Below are positions 11,430-24,181 of a DNA stretch of 64,000 bases, piece after piece. Each line of letters starts with the position of its first letter. Position 1 is the first letter of the stretch. Made by a program: the position numbers and the translations under genes. This stretch comes from Aplectana chamaeleonis. Its lineage: Eukaryota > Nematoda > Chromadorea > Rhabditida > Cosmocercidae. The DNA lies in assembly GCA_029168955.1 (NCBI GenBank), contig JAPDOI010000211.1:1-64000 (forward strand), read 5' to 3'. A model generated the notes under the pieces. It was not told where the DNA came from and made no database searches. It saw nothing but the letters and a program-made list of their open reading frames with translations.

Positions 11430-11684
11430 TACAGTTCACTTCCGCACTGCCGTTCAGTCCGCAAAGTGCGCGCTGTAAGCGAAAGCGTGCTGCGGCGCGG
11501 TTGCGAGCATCCTCAGCCAGAGATGTGGGATCACCCGAGTGGTTTTTGCCCTTGGTTCCCGGGTGATCCCACCTCCCGGGTGATCCCACATCCCTGTCTG
11601 AGGATACTCGCAACCGCGCAGCAGCACCATTTAGCGATCAGCGTGCACTTTGCGGACTGAACGGCAGTGCGGGGGTGAACAGTA
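11430..11684. mobile_element. Palindromic MITE family TA-CAGTTCA, copy 2
   Basis: Ends TACAGTTCACTTCCGC and GGGGGTGAACAGTA frame long inverted arms. The centre has GGGATCACCCG and its complement, and the segment CCCGGGTGATCCCAC is locally duplicated at 11558 and 11574. It is the sister of 3031-3267, with the same GCCGTTCAGTCCGCAAAG shoulder. Confidence 0.7.
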
Positions 11685-12019
11685 TGTTCATTGACTAACG
11701 ATTTTGCGTTGTTTATATCCCTCCCCGACTAGGCATGCTACGTTATTTCTCATCCGAAGGGAGACCCAAGGATGGGACGGGAGAAGATCATTTACTGCAT
11801 GAAGTACAAGGATAGGCAGTACTCCGAAATTATTGAATCTCCTGAAAACTAAGATAACTCTAATAAGCTATCAAATAAGTTTCTGTTGCCGGAGTAGATG
11901 CCCTGCAACGAAGTTTCAGAAACAACGGATGTGCAGAGAATTGCGCTGACAGATGGTAGGGAGCATTACCATTATCAGTCGTAAACTACGCTCATTGAAA
12001 GCGGTGCGATTTTATCGTC

Positions 12020-12154
12020 GATCACTGCTCGAGAGATCGCCGCGTCGAACACATGGGGCACGCACGCAAGCGAGGAGGTAGTGAAAGGATGATTACCTTC
12101 TCGCTTGCGTGCGTGCCACATGTGTTCGACGCGGCGCTCTCTCGACCAGTGATC
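12020..12154. mobile_element. Palindromic MITE inserted in the intron of the Cys-rich gene
   Basis: GATCACTG...CAGTGATC ends frame arms containing CGCGTCGAACACATG and GGCACGCACGCAAGCGAG. The flanking intron sequence on both sides matches the intron of the paralogue (59276-59353), where it is uninterrupted. The paralogue therefore provides an empty site. Confidence 0.7.
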
Positions 12155-12198
12155 CACCAGAAATTCCGTTGCGAGAGACTTCACAATATTTCGCTTAC

Positions 12199-12300
12199 CT
12201 TGAAAAAATAGTCCTTGTTGCAGTCGTCAGTGTCACAAAAGCACCAGAAAAAGTTTTCTTCAAGATCGATAAGTACACAAAATGGGTACTGAACACAGTT
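12199..12300 (-). CDS. Cysteine-rich protein exon, paralogue A
   Basis: This internal exon of 34 codons is flanked on the minus strand by CTTACTAG (acceptor) and GTAAGC (donor), so it is phase 0 at both ends. Residues 1-6 are NCVQYP. Cysteines fall at 2, 8, 20, 22 and 27, and the exon ends FWCFCDTDDCN then KDYFFK. The CxCxxxxCN ending resembles the last disulphide loops of small extracellular domains such as Ly6/uPAR or nematode ET-like modules; that family link is inference. The paralogue at 59354-59458 shares about 22 of 34 residues, all five cysteines and both splice positions. That conservation is why I consider it coding. The upstream exon at 17395-17559 ends in phase 0 and could join directly. 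Signal peptide and last exons were not found. Confidence 0.5.
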
Positions 12301-12309
12301 CTAGTAAGA

Positions 12310-13640
12310 TTCCAAGAAGGTAGCGCTACATGAAATGAAAGAGAAAAGGAGATTTCTCTTAATAAGAGTTTGGCGTTCGAGGAAAAGCGAAGACCTATTA
12401 GATGATTCTGAAAGCCAGAATACTTTAAAGATACGCATACAGGGTCATATGGCTTGTTTCGCATTAATAAGGAGGTAAGACAAATTTCAATTATTTTCTA
12501 TTATTTTTTCCAAGCTTTGGCTCACAAATATTACTGATTTTTGGCTTATTGGTAAGAAATGGAGCGCTGAGAGCGTTGTCGTGCTGAATGATAGGTTTTT
12601 CGCATACATGTTGGGCCCTGTAGCTCTTGATTTCACTGCATTCACTGTTGGGATTTAGGGTCATCGCAGCCGAAATGGTGGATAGAGGGCGTCCACGAAT
12701 ATGTGGTTGTTCTTGTCCCCCAACAGTTTACTTGGCTAGGAAGTGTGCAGAGGTCGATGCTGTGTGGGTTCTCTTCCGCCTCCCAGGTTATCTACTAATA
12801 TTTTCCCCTTTATCTACTAACATTTTCCCGAAAAATTCTCTAGCGGCGACCGGTGCGCGGATATCCTCTTGGGATCATGGCGTCACATCTACAGCTGCCA
12901 CAGTGGTCGTTTTCTGCTAAGGCGTTACCATTTTATCCGGAATTTCTCTGGTAATCTCTTATTAACTCCAGTCTCGAAGGTAGTTCACGATGAACACGGT
13001 CTCAAAGTTCCTCCGAAGACTGAATGTTCAGTGTGATCCTGATCTCGATTTCGGATTGTCGAATATTATATGAATATTTGAATAGGATTCAAATATAAAA
13101 AAAACTTGGCCAACTTTCCGAATGTATTCAGTGATTCGAACATTTTCGAAAGGCTTTATTCGAATGTGTTTATTCATTTGCGAAATTTGTAATAAAAAAC
13201 TATCAAGAATTTTCCACTCATTCAAAAACTACGGCTAAGTGCTCGTGTATAACTCCCGCTGCTGCTTTTTTGGCTGTTTGGCTCCTCCCCTTGCTACCGC
13301 TCCATGGGCGTATCATTTCAACGAATTTCTTGAGATACAGAGCCTACCCGGGAATGCTGATTCCGTTGAGGGTTCAAGAAGTAGTAGAGCGTCATTGCAG
13401 TCAATGGGTTAGCAGCACCAGTGAGGCAAAAGGCATGAATAGGACACAATTTGTTACTAAGTTTCGGAATTCTATTCAACACATCAGGGTCCTACACCAC
13501 TAAATCCATCTTCGTTCTCCTTACAGGGTTCATTATACATGCTTGTTGAAATTTTTTTTGAGCATTTTGTGAGAGAGAAAAAATTAAAATTCTCCGCACT
13601 CCTCTCCTATGCACATGAGTACACCAGCCTTTGGTAATTT
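12310..13640. other. No gene recognised (intron-like)
   Basis: If the exons at 12199 and 17395 belong to one minus-strand gene, this is intronic. No repeats with clear ends are visible. The sequence is AT-rich with ordinary complexity. Confidence 0.3.
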
Positions 13641-13645
13641 TCTAT

Positions 13646-15825
13646 TAGGGTGAGTCATAAGTTCTTGGAATTTTTCAAAAACTCATATTAATTCGCGCGC
13701 GAATAGATCAAATGCCACTCGTGCGCGGTTGTTTGCTAGGTAGATCAAACGTCGTTAATCAATACCTGCCAGCCCTCGAAACGCCATTCGTGGCTCAGTA
13801 AAATGTCGGAAAAGAGCACGCTCGCGCACTGATTCTTCCCTACTTTAAAAGAGGTTTCACAGCTGCTCAAACTGTTAAGGAAACAAGGGCCAACGAAGGA
13901 AGGTATCGAATTGCTGCCAGTACTGTGTACAACTAGTATCAAAAGTTTCGTTCCGGCAGCTGCTCTCTGAAGGACAAGCCGAGATGTGGAAGGCCACGAA
14001 TTCGCGACCCCACGTTGGCGGCGAATGAGCTGGAGAAAAACCCGCACCTTCACAGCAGAGGTCTCGCCCAGCTTACAGGGAGTTCGCAGTCGACCGCAGT
14101 TCGCCATTCCAAATGAAATGTACTTTTCTAGAACTATTCTCGGACGGAACGTCCGAATATGTCCATCGCAGCTGCCTAGACCCACTCTGAATTCAGGGAC
14201 GATGTTCAAAGTGGACTCAGATCTGCATTGCATTGCTCTCCCGACAAGAGGGTTACCATCTCACCACCGTAACCCGGTCTACGTTTCTTAATTTGCGAAC
14301 ACAAAACTGTGTATCCTCATCAACAATCACTCGAAAACGGGTATGATCTCGCAAGCCCAATTCAATTTCTGACTTTTGATGTTTTTGCATAATACATTCC
14401 TCTTTACCGGTGTTTTCTTAACCTCGAAAAAGTCATACCTCTCTTTCAGTTTTCAATTGACAAAACCAACTAGCGTGTCCTGCCTCCCGCTCTTGCTCGC
14501 ATTTCACAACAGGCTTTTTATAAGTTGCTCCGTAAATACAACATTCACGAGTGTTTTTATCGAACGGCTGAAAATGTTCGCAAACTCATCAGTAGGTGAT
14601 CACTAGCTTGAAGCTCTTTAAATCGTCTACCACGTTTTGTACACGTTCCTGTGGTTAAAATCCAATGCGTTGCAAAGCTATACGACGTACCCCTATCTTC
14701 GTGATTCCGAACAACGATGGATTCAGGCGGACAACTTTTGATTGCCAATTGATGCAGCACCTTCTAAAAGCCCTGGGTACGATTTCTCAGGAAACCTATT
14801 CAGCTGTCAGGATACTGACTCCGAAAATTGTCCGAAATGTTCGATGCAAGATTATGAGACATCGCTGTCGTCCTCGTAAAAAAATTCAATTCTACATTCT
14901 CTGTATCACCTTGTTTATGGTATGAACTAGCAGGAACATGAAGTTAATGGTTTGCAAAAATGTCTTGGCTCAACACCACGTCGAATCAGTCTGGATTATT
15001 TCAGAACAAGTTTTTGAAAACGTCGCCCTCAATCTGCGCACATTCTCTTAGAACGGTTAGTTTAGGCGGAGTCACGATTTCGTGTTGCCCGCTGTGAGCG
15101 TAGTCACACAACGCCTTAGGATATACCACAAGCTTTCCATCGATTTAAGATAATGAGAACAGGCTTGCAATTACTCCGTTCCCATTTCAGTCAGGAATGG
15201 CTTATATTCAAACCGATCCAATGAGTACACCGAGCGTTAGAGAAATATTCACAAAGACACGCACTTATCCTCGAGTGGGAGCTTTGGAGGTGAAAGCTTC
15301 ATGTGTTGGGACTGATTCAGGTGATATTGCACGCTGGACCACGTGTTTCTACCATGCAAAATTAACCCTACAAGCCACCAGGAAAAGCTAAACGACTATC
15401 TATCGACGTTTCTGGAGATAGCTCGACTTTCGTTTTCGTCAGCAGGATGGGCCTGGTCTCAGGTGAATCGTGACAGTTTGTTCAAACTGCCGGCCTGTTT
15501 TCCTTACTTCAAACCGATGTTAAACCTGTGGAACATTCATGGGCGTTGTTTCTACGCTTATAGCAGACAAAACGAGCCCATGGTTCAGCCTAAGCTAACC
15601 GTTACGAGTTATTGGGTGCGAATTGAAAGCAGCGTCTGCAACATGCCAAACAGACATTTCGACGTGGTGCTGGGCCAAAACAATTCAGTGTACTATTGAC
15701 TCTGTGCATGTGAGTTCTCAGCATGGAAATATTGATGCATGAATGTAGATTTCATCATTAAAAAAAACCGAAAATAAACATCCAAAAATCGTGTAAGACT
15801 TAACTAGGACATCGTCCTGACAGGT
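13646..15825 (+). pseudogene. Dead Tc1/mariner transposon with split transposase
   Basis: The left end TAGGGTGAGTCATAAGTTCTTGG resembles mariner-type termini, and a degraded matching end may lie near 15800-15825. The N-terminal half is readable at about 13826-14111. It contains a helix-turn-helix region with YQKFRSGSCSLKDKPRCGRP, interrupted by an in-frame TAG where a Trp is expected (STVYN-stop-YQKF) and ended by TGA. The C-terminal half is readable at 15350-15700. It has PYFKPMLNLW, a corrupted form of the DLNPIExLW block, and CNMPNRHFDVV near the end. About 1.2 kb of unrelated sequence separates the halves, including a fragment (14096-14200) of the long-TIR element found at 44984. The element is nonfunctional. 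Confidence 0.65.
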
Positions 15826-15940
15826 CTACGGCTGTTATACAAATAGTCTATGACGGTATACCTGTGTCTTCCCGTTATGTGGGTGAAGGGATGATTGCTT
15901 CGGTGAAGATTTACCGAGCACTTGGGTGAGAGTGGCGCTG

Positions 15941-16012
15941 GGCTACGGTGGTGCAGTGCGATAAGGCGGTCCCCCGGTAAGGGAATATGCTGGTTCAATC
16001 TCGCCCGGAGCC
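15941..16012 (+). tRNA. tRNA-like sequence (pseudo-tRNA or SINE head)
   Basis: A seven-base acceptor pair (GGCTACG with CGGAGCC, one mismatch) is followed by TGGTGCAGTGCGATAAGG, close to an A-box with a 3-bp D-stem as in type II tRNAs. The anticodon stem TCCC/GGGA has the loop CCGGTAA, and GGTTCAATC is a good B-box. The T-stem is imperfect and position 33 is C, not T. A working tRNA is therefore doubtful; a tRNA-derived SINE or pseudogene is more likely. Confidence 0.35.
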
Positions 16013-16014
16013 AA

Positions 16015-17390
16015 GCGTTTTGCAATCAACTCAACACCTTGTGTAAACATACCATAACGTGCACTGCGACGTTCGACAGCAGTTACGGCAAAAGACATGC
16101 AAAAGAAATTGAAATTGTGTAGATGGAGTGTAGAATTGAAATTTTCACGAAAACGTCAGCTATGTCGTATAATTCTGCAACGGTTATTTCCAACGATTTT
16201 CGAGGCCAGTTTTTTGACAGCTGATCCAGTTTTCTAAAAACTCGTGCCGCGGCGCTCCGGACAGGGTCAGGCACAGCGGTGGTCCGGATCGTCCTGAACA
16301 ACGAGCCCCCTGAGAGGGACATTTTTTGCCTCCTCAAACGAAGCTTTGGGAAGAGTGAAAAAATTGGTAGACGATACTGACTCGTTTCACTTTGAAGTTT
16401 TTTTTTTCAATTTTTGGGGCCTCACCATTCCAAAGGGGATCAATAGCGTTCCATGCGCTACCGATATTGAAGAATTTCGGCCAGATGGGAAGCTGAAAAG
16501 CACTTCACGAACAGGAAAAATCTTCGACCTTCGTTTTTGGCCACGGTGGTTCTGTGGAGTTTTCAAACCACCGTGGGCCACCGCACCTCTGACAGACCAT
16601 AACTCGGCTCATAATCGCGTTTATGAGCTCATCTCCATAATTTAACATCTCCTAAGATCTGTCTACAGTTTCCACTCTTGCGCAAGGTCATAAACGACCC
16701 TTTTCAATTTTTTCAACGATTTTTTCTCGAAGGGGGGATGTTGGTGAAGTTCAGTTTCTGAAAAAAGTTTATTTTATCCAGCAAAAAAGTTATCTAGAAA
16801 TGATTCTTGGAACATTTCCAGTCGTTTGGTACCCTTCTTTCAGATACCTTTTTCTGAAGCTAACATGCGACCATTTTCAGACGCCTCATTTCGGCTTGCA
16901 GGATTTAAACTTGTCTCGAGTCTTAAAGTGCTAAGGTTTTGAACGGGGACATTGTATGCTATCTTCCTAAAGTTTCAGATCGAGAAATGACACTCGTGTG
17001 TCATTTTTCGGAATACTTTTCCTCCTCTGAGAGCTTCAGCACCCAAAGGTATGAGGTATTATGTAGACTAAACAGAGCAAAGCTCTAGATGATTCATTTA
17101 TACTCTAGGTTTAGCTACCTACTCCGAATCTCCCCCCCCCCCAAATAAGTTTCTCAAAAAAACGACCCCCGGTCCCACGTTGCTCCGCTGACCATCGTGA
17201 GCTTGACCCTAGATCTGGAGGGTGTTGCGTCGATTGCCATTTACCTTTTGCCTGCTCTAATCGCACGAAATTCCGAACCACAAAAATTGAGGTATGTAGT
17301 ATAACTTCGCGACACACACTACTACACTTCCTGACATTTTTTTTCGCATTGTGCATACCTACCGACATAACTCAATACTACTAATTTTAC
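16015..17390. other. No gene recognised
   Basis: The stretch is AT-rich with a CCCCCCCCCC run near 17130. An inverted CCACGGTGGTT...AACCACCGTGG pair occurs at 16540-16580. I see no exons. Confidence 0.3.
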
Positions 17391-17394
17391 ATAC

Positions 17395-17559
17395 TTTGCC
17401 TGTTAGAGCTTCCTTTTCAAATATTTCATCCCCCTCCCACAGAACGTGAATTGTGCAGTTGAACAAGCCCTGCCGTCGTTTAGCTACAGCTGCGATAGCA
17501 CTATACCGACAAGAAGCTTCGACCACCTCGCCATTTAACACGGTGCAATGTGCTGGTAC
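17395..17559 (-). CDS. Upstream exon of cysteine-rich paralogue A (putative)
   Basis: Fifty-five codons lie between GCTGCAG (acceptor, not pyrimidine-rich) and GTATGT (donor), phase 0 at the donor. The peptide begins VPAHCTVLNGEVVEASCRYS, continues through KRRQGLFNCTIHVLW, and ends EKEALTGK. Cysteines are at 5, 17 and 35. Joining it to the phase-0 exon at 12199-12300 gives a compact cysteine-spaced domain, which is why I link them. The intron would be about 5.1 kb. The reading frame stays open further upstream to about 17635, so the 5' boundary is uncertain. No paralogous exon is visible upstream of 59458; that part may lie beyond the window. Confidence 0.4.
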
Positions 17560-17839
17560 CTGCAGCTGCTCCCCGCTCAAGCCGCTGCTACGGGTGAAAA
17601 GCTTCGTCGTTTGAGTTATTGCTTGGTGCTACCCCAGAGTGGTCTACGGGAGAAACTCGCCGGTAGTCGTGTTCGCTCGAGCCGCATGCAGAATTGTTTG
17701 AGCTCTGTACCTTTGAAACAGGCGTATCATCAGTTGAATGAAGGTTTTGAATATTGGGAGATTTCCTATTTTTTAACCACGACGAAACCGATGGATCACT
17801 TGGTAGGACTTCAACTTCTTGCCTATATCTATAGGAGAG

Positions 17840-19335
17840 AGTTGGCATTCCGCAGAATATTCGAATATTGGTTCAGGATTATGCATTTTTATCCCTCTCT
17901 CGGTGAATTTCACCTGTCGTCTGCCAAAAAACACGTGTTAGTTCCCTCCCAATTTCTGGACTTGAATTCTAATAGATTCCAGTCAGCTAGGACGACCGGC
18001 TAAATGTAGCGACGAGTTCGTGCTGGGCACTGGATTGCTCATAGCCCCTGGTTGCCCATACGTCCTACGGAGTCTGGAAAGCATTGCCAGCCAGACATTC
18101 CTCGACGAGGTCCCTGGGACATGGTGTCGGCCACAAGGATTCATAAGGAATTGTTGCTGATCTTTTTTTGCAATCAAGTTACCCCACCGCCCGAACAAAT
18201 TGACAAAGTTGCTAGACTCAATCCCGTACGAACAAACATACTCGTCCCCTGCAATTTGAGACAAAAGATGTAGGAGAACTCAGGATATTCAAAGTTATTT
18301 TGCTATCGTCGGAAAAAATGACATCACACATGATTTATCAAACGGCGCTTTGATGCAGGGTGCACTTGCGTTCTCCTAGTTCGTGCCCATGTTTGATCGC
18401 GGGCTGTTGTCTAGCAACCTTGTGATAACGTTCTGACCGGTGAGATTGCTTATGTACAATGTTGCCAACCTGGGTGAGGAAGTAGGGAATGGAATCTGCG
18501 GAAAAGCTCAACAACAGTTCGTTGTTATTCTTTAGGGCCGACACCATGTCACTGGAATCTCGTCGAGGTATGTCTCGCTGGGATTGGCTTCCATACATTT
18601 GGGACGTGTGGGCTACGGGCGTTGAACAATTTAGAATCCAACACGATTTCGGATTAACAATTCCGCTGCTATCCAAGAGAAAAACGGGCGAAGTTGCTAA
18701 AGTGGGCAACTAAAGCGTCTTCCGACCACAGCTCGCCTCAATGTGCTCTATTTTCAATTATGAAAGGACCAAAATGTTCATCGGGCCACAATCTGTACAA
18801 ATATACAAAATGATTTCGGAACTTCCTATTGGAAACCTCTTTTTAAGATGGAGATACTTACGAATTCGAAAATGACATCACAATATCACGAGCCCGTTCG
18901 GTCAAACACAGCCATAAGCGATCTCTAGCACTGTCAGAATGAGAATATATTTCACCTTGAAAAAAAAGAAGTTTCTGGTGAAATTTTCGCATGATTGACA
19001 TGCTGATCATTCCGACGTTTTAACAATTCAAAACGGAGCTTTTGGAAGCGAGTTGTGATAGAAAGACGCTTAGTTGCCCACTTCGGCATTTTCGCCCAAT
19101 TTTTCCCTTGGGTAGCAGCGGTATTGTACATCCAGCTGGTTGTCCTAGCCAGCTGGAATCTCGTCGTAATCTAAGGCTGTCTTCTTACAAGAAGTTCCTT
19201 TTAGTTTCATTCGACGGAACTGACAGGAACTCCTTGTAAAAGACAGGTGAAGTCCACCAGGAAAGTTGACAAATAGCATCACCATGAACCAATATTCTGA
19301 AAATACGCATGAGAGTGATTTAGTTTGATGGTCTT
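17840..19335. repeat. Nested foldback repeat, about 1.5 kb
   Basis: The segments pair in an a-b-b'-a' order. 17840-17945 pairs with 19180-19330 (AATATTGGTTCA and TTCACCTGTC blocks). 18040-18215 pairs with 18470-18610 (GACATGGTGTCGGCC and CCTCGACGAG blocks). 18657-18715 pairs with 19068-19130 (TAGCAGCGG and GCCCACTT blocks). This looks like a degraded palindromic element. The 123-codon minus frame at 18338-18709 lies inside it and I do not call it a gene. Confidence 0.5.
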
Positions 19336-19339
19336 CGCG

Positions 19340-19980
19340 AAGCATTTTAATGTTTCTCGAGAGTTCTTATACTGATGCGTCGCGCGGAATGCAAACGTTT
19401 TCCTATTAATCAAAACAAAATGGGTGAATTGGTGTCATACTAAATGATATTTTTGTTTCGCAGTAGCGAAAAACATAGAAACTCTCTGAAATGCTCAAAT
19501 CCGCAATCTAACATATGATGCGCCTATTCCGAAGGTGTTGCTATATTTATGCGTTGCAGTGTGTTTTCGGCATTCCTGTAAATGTTGTATTTTTTTTAAG
19601 GTGCTGAAAATATTTCTGCAATTTTTTTTTTGTTTTTTCTTTCTATTATCTTATGTGTTAGAATCATAGGGTTGAATAACTGTTTAAAAAGTAGTGAATT
19701 TTTATTATGTATAGTCTGTTGATTTTGGGTCTTTTGAAGAATGGTTTTTGTCGCGAATCGTGGGACCACTATGTTTTTTCATTTCCTGCCTCGGAATTTG
19801 CTGAGTACCACTCTCCCATCAATACAGGGTCACTATCCTAGCCACGAGTGTGGTATTAAAGGAGGGGCGAAGTTCTCACAGTACATCCGGCCTTGAGTGC
19901 CATATATGCTGCCGATATTGATTCTTGGCTAGCAGCAAAGTGGCACCATATTACGTGGAGCCACATTTCCTCCTTTGCAG
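19340..19980. other. No gene recognised
   Basis: AT-rich with poly-T runs (19590, 19622). No exons or defined repeats are seen. Confidence 0.35.
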
Positions 19981-20275
19981 CACTTGCTGCTTCTAGCGCA
20001 GCATATGCTGCTGCAGTGGATTCTTGGCTTTCAGGCGCATGACAGCACGTGCTGCGGATCTTCGCAACATATGGTGTCATTCTTGCCTTCCAGAATCCTG
20101 GCAGCATACGCTTCGGATCCTCGCACCATATGCTGCTGCAATGGATTCTTGGCTTTCAGGCTCAGGACAGCATATGCTGCGGATGCTCGCAGCATATGCT
20201 GCTGCAATGAACAATGATTTCTTGGAATGCAGGCGCACGGCAGCACTGGCCGTGGATGCTCTCAGCAAATCTGTA
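19960..20275 (+). repeat. CAGCATATGCTGCTG tandem repeat
   Basis: Units of roughly 60-65 bp carry the palindrome CAGCATATGCTG (or CAGCACGTGCTG at 20043) followed by ATGGATTCTTGGCTTTCAGG. About four units are visible, and related single motifs occur near 21570-21660. Frames on both strands are repeat-driven. Confidence 0.65.
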
Positions 20276-20279
20276 GCCC

Positions 20280-23200
20280 TTAAGTTCTGCTCACGTGTAG
20301 TTGACGTCGTGCTGCCGTGCTGCGCCTATAAAACAGGAGAGAACGCTCAAGAAAGCATCTGCAAGATTTATTTAAATATTACCAACAGAAAAGTATTGCA
20401 CTGTGACTCCGAACACTGACTTGGGCCTGAATGTGGGGAATGTAAACAGAAAAAGAACATTGTAACAGAGAGATAACCAGAGATCTTGTCTTCAGTGGTA
20501 GAGAGCAGAGGAAAACACATGAAGACAAAAGTTGGTCAACTTCCATAAACAACAAAAAAACAGTCTACTAAACGTCCGTGCTCCTGTGGCCCATTGTGGC
20601 ACAGCTTGAATTCATGATGGCTGAGTTTTCCAATCCGGCCTTTCTCTGAAATTGACACGGAAGGAATTTTCAGGCTGAAATCATTCCAGAAAAGTGTTGC
20701 TGTTTACCCACCGGAATCCACCGGGGAAGGAACAAGTTCGTCATCTCGCAAAACATACTGCCGAATATCCGCCCTAAATTCCAGATTTTCGGAGCAACAT
20801 GCTCAGGGGGCCACTCGATTCACGCAGTTAGCCACGTCCATTTTTCCGTGCCGCCGCGGAATATCGGGACCAACGCGGGAGTCCCTTCCCTTTCTGAAAT
20901 CAATTGTTGCGACTGAGCCAGGCGCGATATGGGCGTGGCGAGGCGCGATTGCTAAGAGGCCCCCTTCGCTGGATTAGCAACACTATATCAACCAACAAGA
21001 AGGGAAAAAGAACCAGGAAAATAAGGAAGGTTTTCGCAAGAAAAAAAACTTTGACGTCAGTTGCGCTGTAATTCTACCCACCAATTACCCCAGACACCAC
21101 ATTTGACGCCAGTTCGCTAACTTCTGCGGTCTGGCACATGAAGAGACAGAGACACGGATTTGTGAGTTTTTGATGCGCATTCCTCAAGAGAAAGCACTTG
21201 CAATATTACGATCATGAAATACAAATAGAAAAACTGCAACTTTCAGCTTTTTGAGTAGTTTCCAAGCTTGGCGTCAAGTTTTATGGATGGTGTACGTAGC
21301 CAACGGTTCCAACGTAGGCCATTTCACGTCGGCGTTCAAAATGCCGAAGAGGTTGTGCCAAATACCGAGAAGCCAAAACCTACCTTCAGAAAGAGACGAA
21401 CGACAGAATGAATCGTAGGCTTGGGTAGGGACACGCAACGTCGCATGTTCGCACCGTATTTGAAATCGAGCGATTCCTGAACCTCTCCCAGCGTTTAAGC
21501 GTGCGTTCGCGCTTCTGGAATTTCACAGGATGTGCTGCTGTCTGCGAGGGTTATGCTGGCGTCTATAGCACCTACGCAGCATGTACTGCCTGTTATAGCC
21601 AATGCGTTACATATCGTCAACCAATCATGACTGAGCGGGCGTGCCCGCAGTATATGCTGCTATGACCCTGTGAATTCAAAAAGAGGCGGAACCTAAGACA
21701 GTGGTATTCAGCAAGTTCCAGAGTGGTGGAAAGGAGAAATTAAACAGGGGAAACCTCAGTATTTACAGTACCTCACATGTTCCAATGCTCTGTAATGCCA
21801 ATGCGCCTCACTATCGAGGTCTCTGGCTTAAAGGCATTGTTCAAGATAATTTTCGTTTCCGAATTTTTTTCCACTCAATACAATGCGATGGCCACCAAAG
21901 GTTACCTAGTTTAAGAATAAACCGCGAGAAAAGCACTAGAACGCCTTACTTCAATCCCTTTATTCACTGGCCAAGACTAGGTGTCCGGATGGATGAAAAT
22001 GTTTACAGTGGTTGTCACCGGTGAGAAATGGGGCCAATCGCAAATTGGAGAATAATTCAGACAAAGAGTGTAAGTCAGGATCTGAAGGAAAGAACGGAGC
22101 AACAGAGGGTAGACAATTGCGAAAGACGGGTACACATAAGATTTCATTGTCACAACGAACAGTTTTTGATAGAGTAAAGAGGCGGGGTTAGAGTGATGGA
22201 TTTTGTACCTTTCTGGTGCATTTTTCTCAATTTCTATGTTATATCAATTCTACCCGGGGCCAAACAATTTATTTAGAGATTAATCTCAAAATCGAAGGAT
22301 ATCGTGAACATTGCCTTCATACGCGTGGGGGCAACCAATTTTCTGCTGCTTTGGTAGAAATATGGTTGAAGAAGATAAAAATAGCTCTATATGGCCTCAA
22401 AAGCCCGGTTGAACCTCAGGGGTAATTCTAGATATTATGGTACGACCGCCGTGTACAGCAAGCCTGCCAAGCGCGAACTTTCCATTATCTCGAATACCAA
22501 AGAAAGAGCAAGGAAAAGGTCGACAACGCCCCCAGAAAAGGAAAAATGGGTGACGCCCACCAACAATTTCTCGCCTTTCTGATCGAATCCATACTCACGA
22601 CGGCGTGGCTGCCCTCTCATCATCGCGGCGCAACTGACAACGGGGCCCCTCCCCATTTTGAGTGTGGATTCGATCAACAAGCCCAAGTTCCCGACCTCAA
22701 AAAAGACCAAATGCGCGATGAAGTCTCTTCAAGAGCGAGACGCCTCCTCCAGGAAATTCTTGGTCTTCATTTCGCAAATTTCGAGTGTCTACAATTCCGT
22801 TCGTAGTGTGATCTGGGCGAACTCAGATACGTCTTTGTGATCAGCGTATAATTCTCTCCGATCAAGAATAACATTTGAAAAATTGAGTTTAGAAAATAAA
22901 CATATAACGGGTGAGTGACCAAAACTAATCGCATGATCCGCGGCTTGAGCAAGTTCATTCCATTTCAGTATTGGTTTCTCTTTGGAGTTGATTTCCAAAT
23001 TGTTTGCTTCGATAGGAGATCATTGAGAGGAGTGAGCGGGGACTTCGCTCTACATTGAAGGTTCGGCGCATACATGAAGAGCTAGTTTGGGCGATGCCCA
23101 CTTCCGTAAGTAAATGAATGGAAAAAGCACCAGAGGAGTCGTGCGGTGATCAGTGGAAAGGGCAGTACCAATTGTTAAATGGACTCCGTTTTCAAAGTGA

Positions 23201-24180
23201 AGTGAAGGAAGCGTGATCGCTGGGTGTTTATTTGAGATTAGAGGAAACTCGACTTTAGCTCATCTGATTTCGCTTCCCATTTTTTCAAGACAGATTGATA
23301 GTGATTGGTTTACCTCCGCGTCTTTTGATTCCAGATTATCTGTGCCATTACCATGCAAACATTTTAGCGTAATGGAGCACGGCGGATGTATAAGCAGCAC
23401 AACAACACCAAAACCAGCCAGTCCTGCAATGGATGTAGCTGATTTCTAGTGTAGTACTTTCGACATCAAATTGAGCAAGCGTATCAACCAACTGTCATGC
23501 ATACTGATTTTTTAAAAATTCCGTTACATCGAGTGGTACACTTGAAAGCATATTTTGGTCTACACAAGTCTCGTAATCATTGGTAGAGGATTTCGAAGCA
23601 AACATCTTTGTAAAATCGCCAAGAAGTTGCGAGTGCAGCACTTAACGGCAGAGAGGAACCTGTATCTTTACCTAAATTTGTATTCTGAAGAACCGGAGTC
23701 GACGGTTGCACGATTCTGTGAGGGTTTTTGGTTGGCCGAATCTTCAAAAGTGCCGAATCTCATTTGAAGGCGGTTTCCACAGTAAAATTTAGCTTGAGTT
23801 TTCACAGGAAATTGAAAGGTTTGGTGCCAGTCCTATTGATAAATTCCGGAAAAAGCTGAAAACGAGCAGTAAGGAGCACTCTACAGTCCAGAAATCGGGC
23901 TGTGGTTTTTCTTCAACAGCCACCGGGGAAGTGGGCATCGCTGGCATGAGTGCGTAGCGTTTTTTTTTTGCGAGCTGTTCCACTTTCGAAATCTTTCAAT
24001 CTTGGTTTGTTTGAGAAACGAAATTCTTTGAAGATTGTTAAGGTTTTTGTGCTGGTGTTGGTGCCTAGGTGGAGTTGGTGTTTGCGTTTAGGTGTTCACT
24101 TTTCACATGTTACTAGAAAACACCTCAACGAAATCCAGTAAATTCAATTTCTCAAGCTCTTTCTGTTAAAGTTTCGACAG
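20280..24180. other. No confirmed gene over 3.9 kb
   Basis: At 20671, ATTTTCAG is followed by more than 80 open codons in two overlapping frames, but neither product is recognisable. At 22435-22710, a CCATTTT...AAATGGG inverted pair (22540-22665) suggests another small foldback. At 21829, TTAAAGGCATTGTTC resembles a TTAA-type MITE end. The remainder is unassigned. Confidence 0.3.
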
Positions 24181-24181
24181 G

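Noticed and set aside
18338..18709. 123-codon minus frame
   Set aside because: Lies within the nested foldback, and related sequence appears in inverse at 18040-18215 with stops.
20671..20995. Two overlapping open frames of more than 80 codons after an ATTTTCAG
   Set aside because: The acceptor is good, but both frames stay open with unrelated products and neither shows a domain or a credible donor. The stretch appears to be simply poor in stops.
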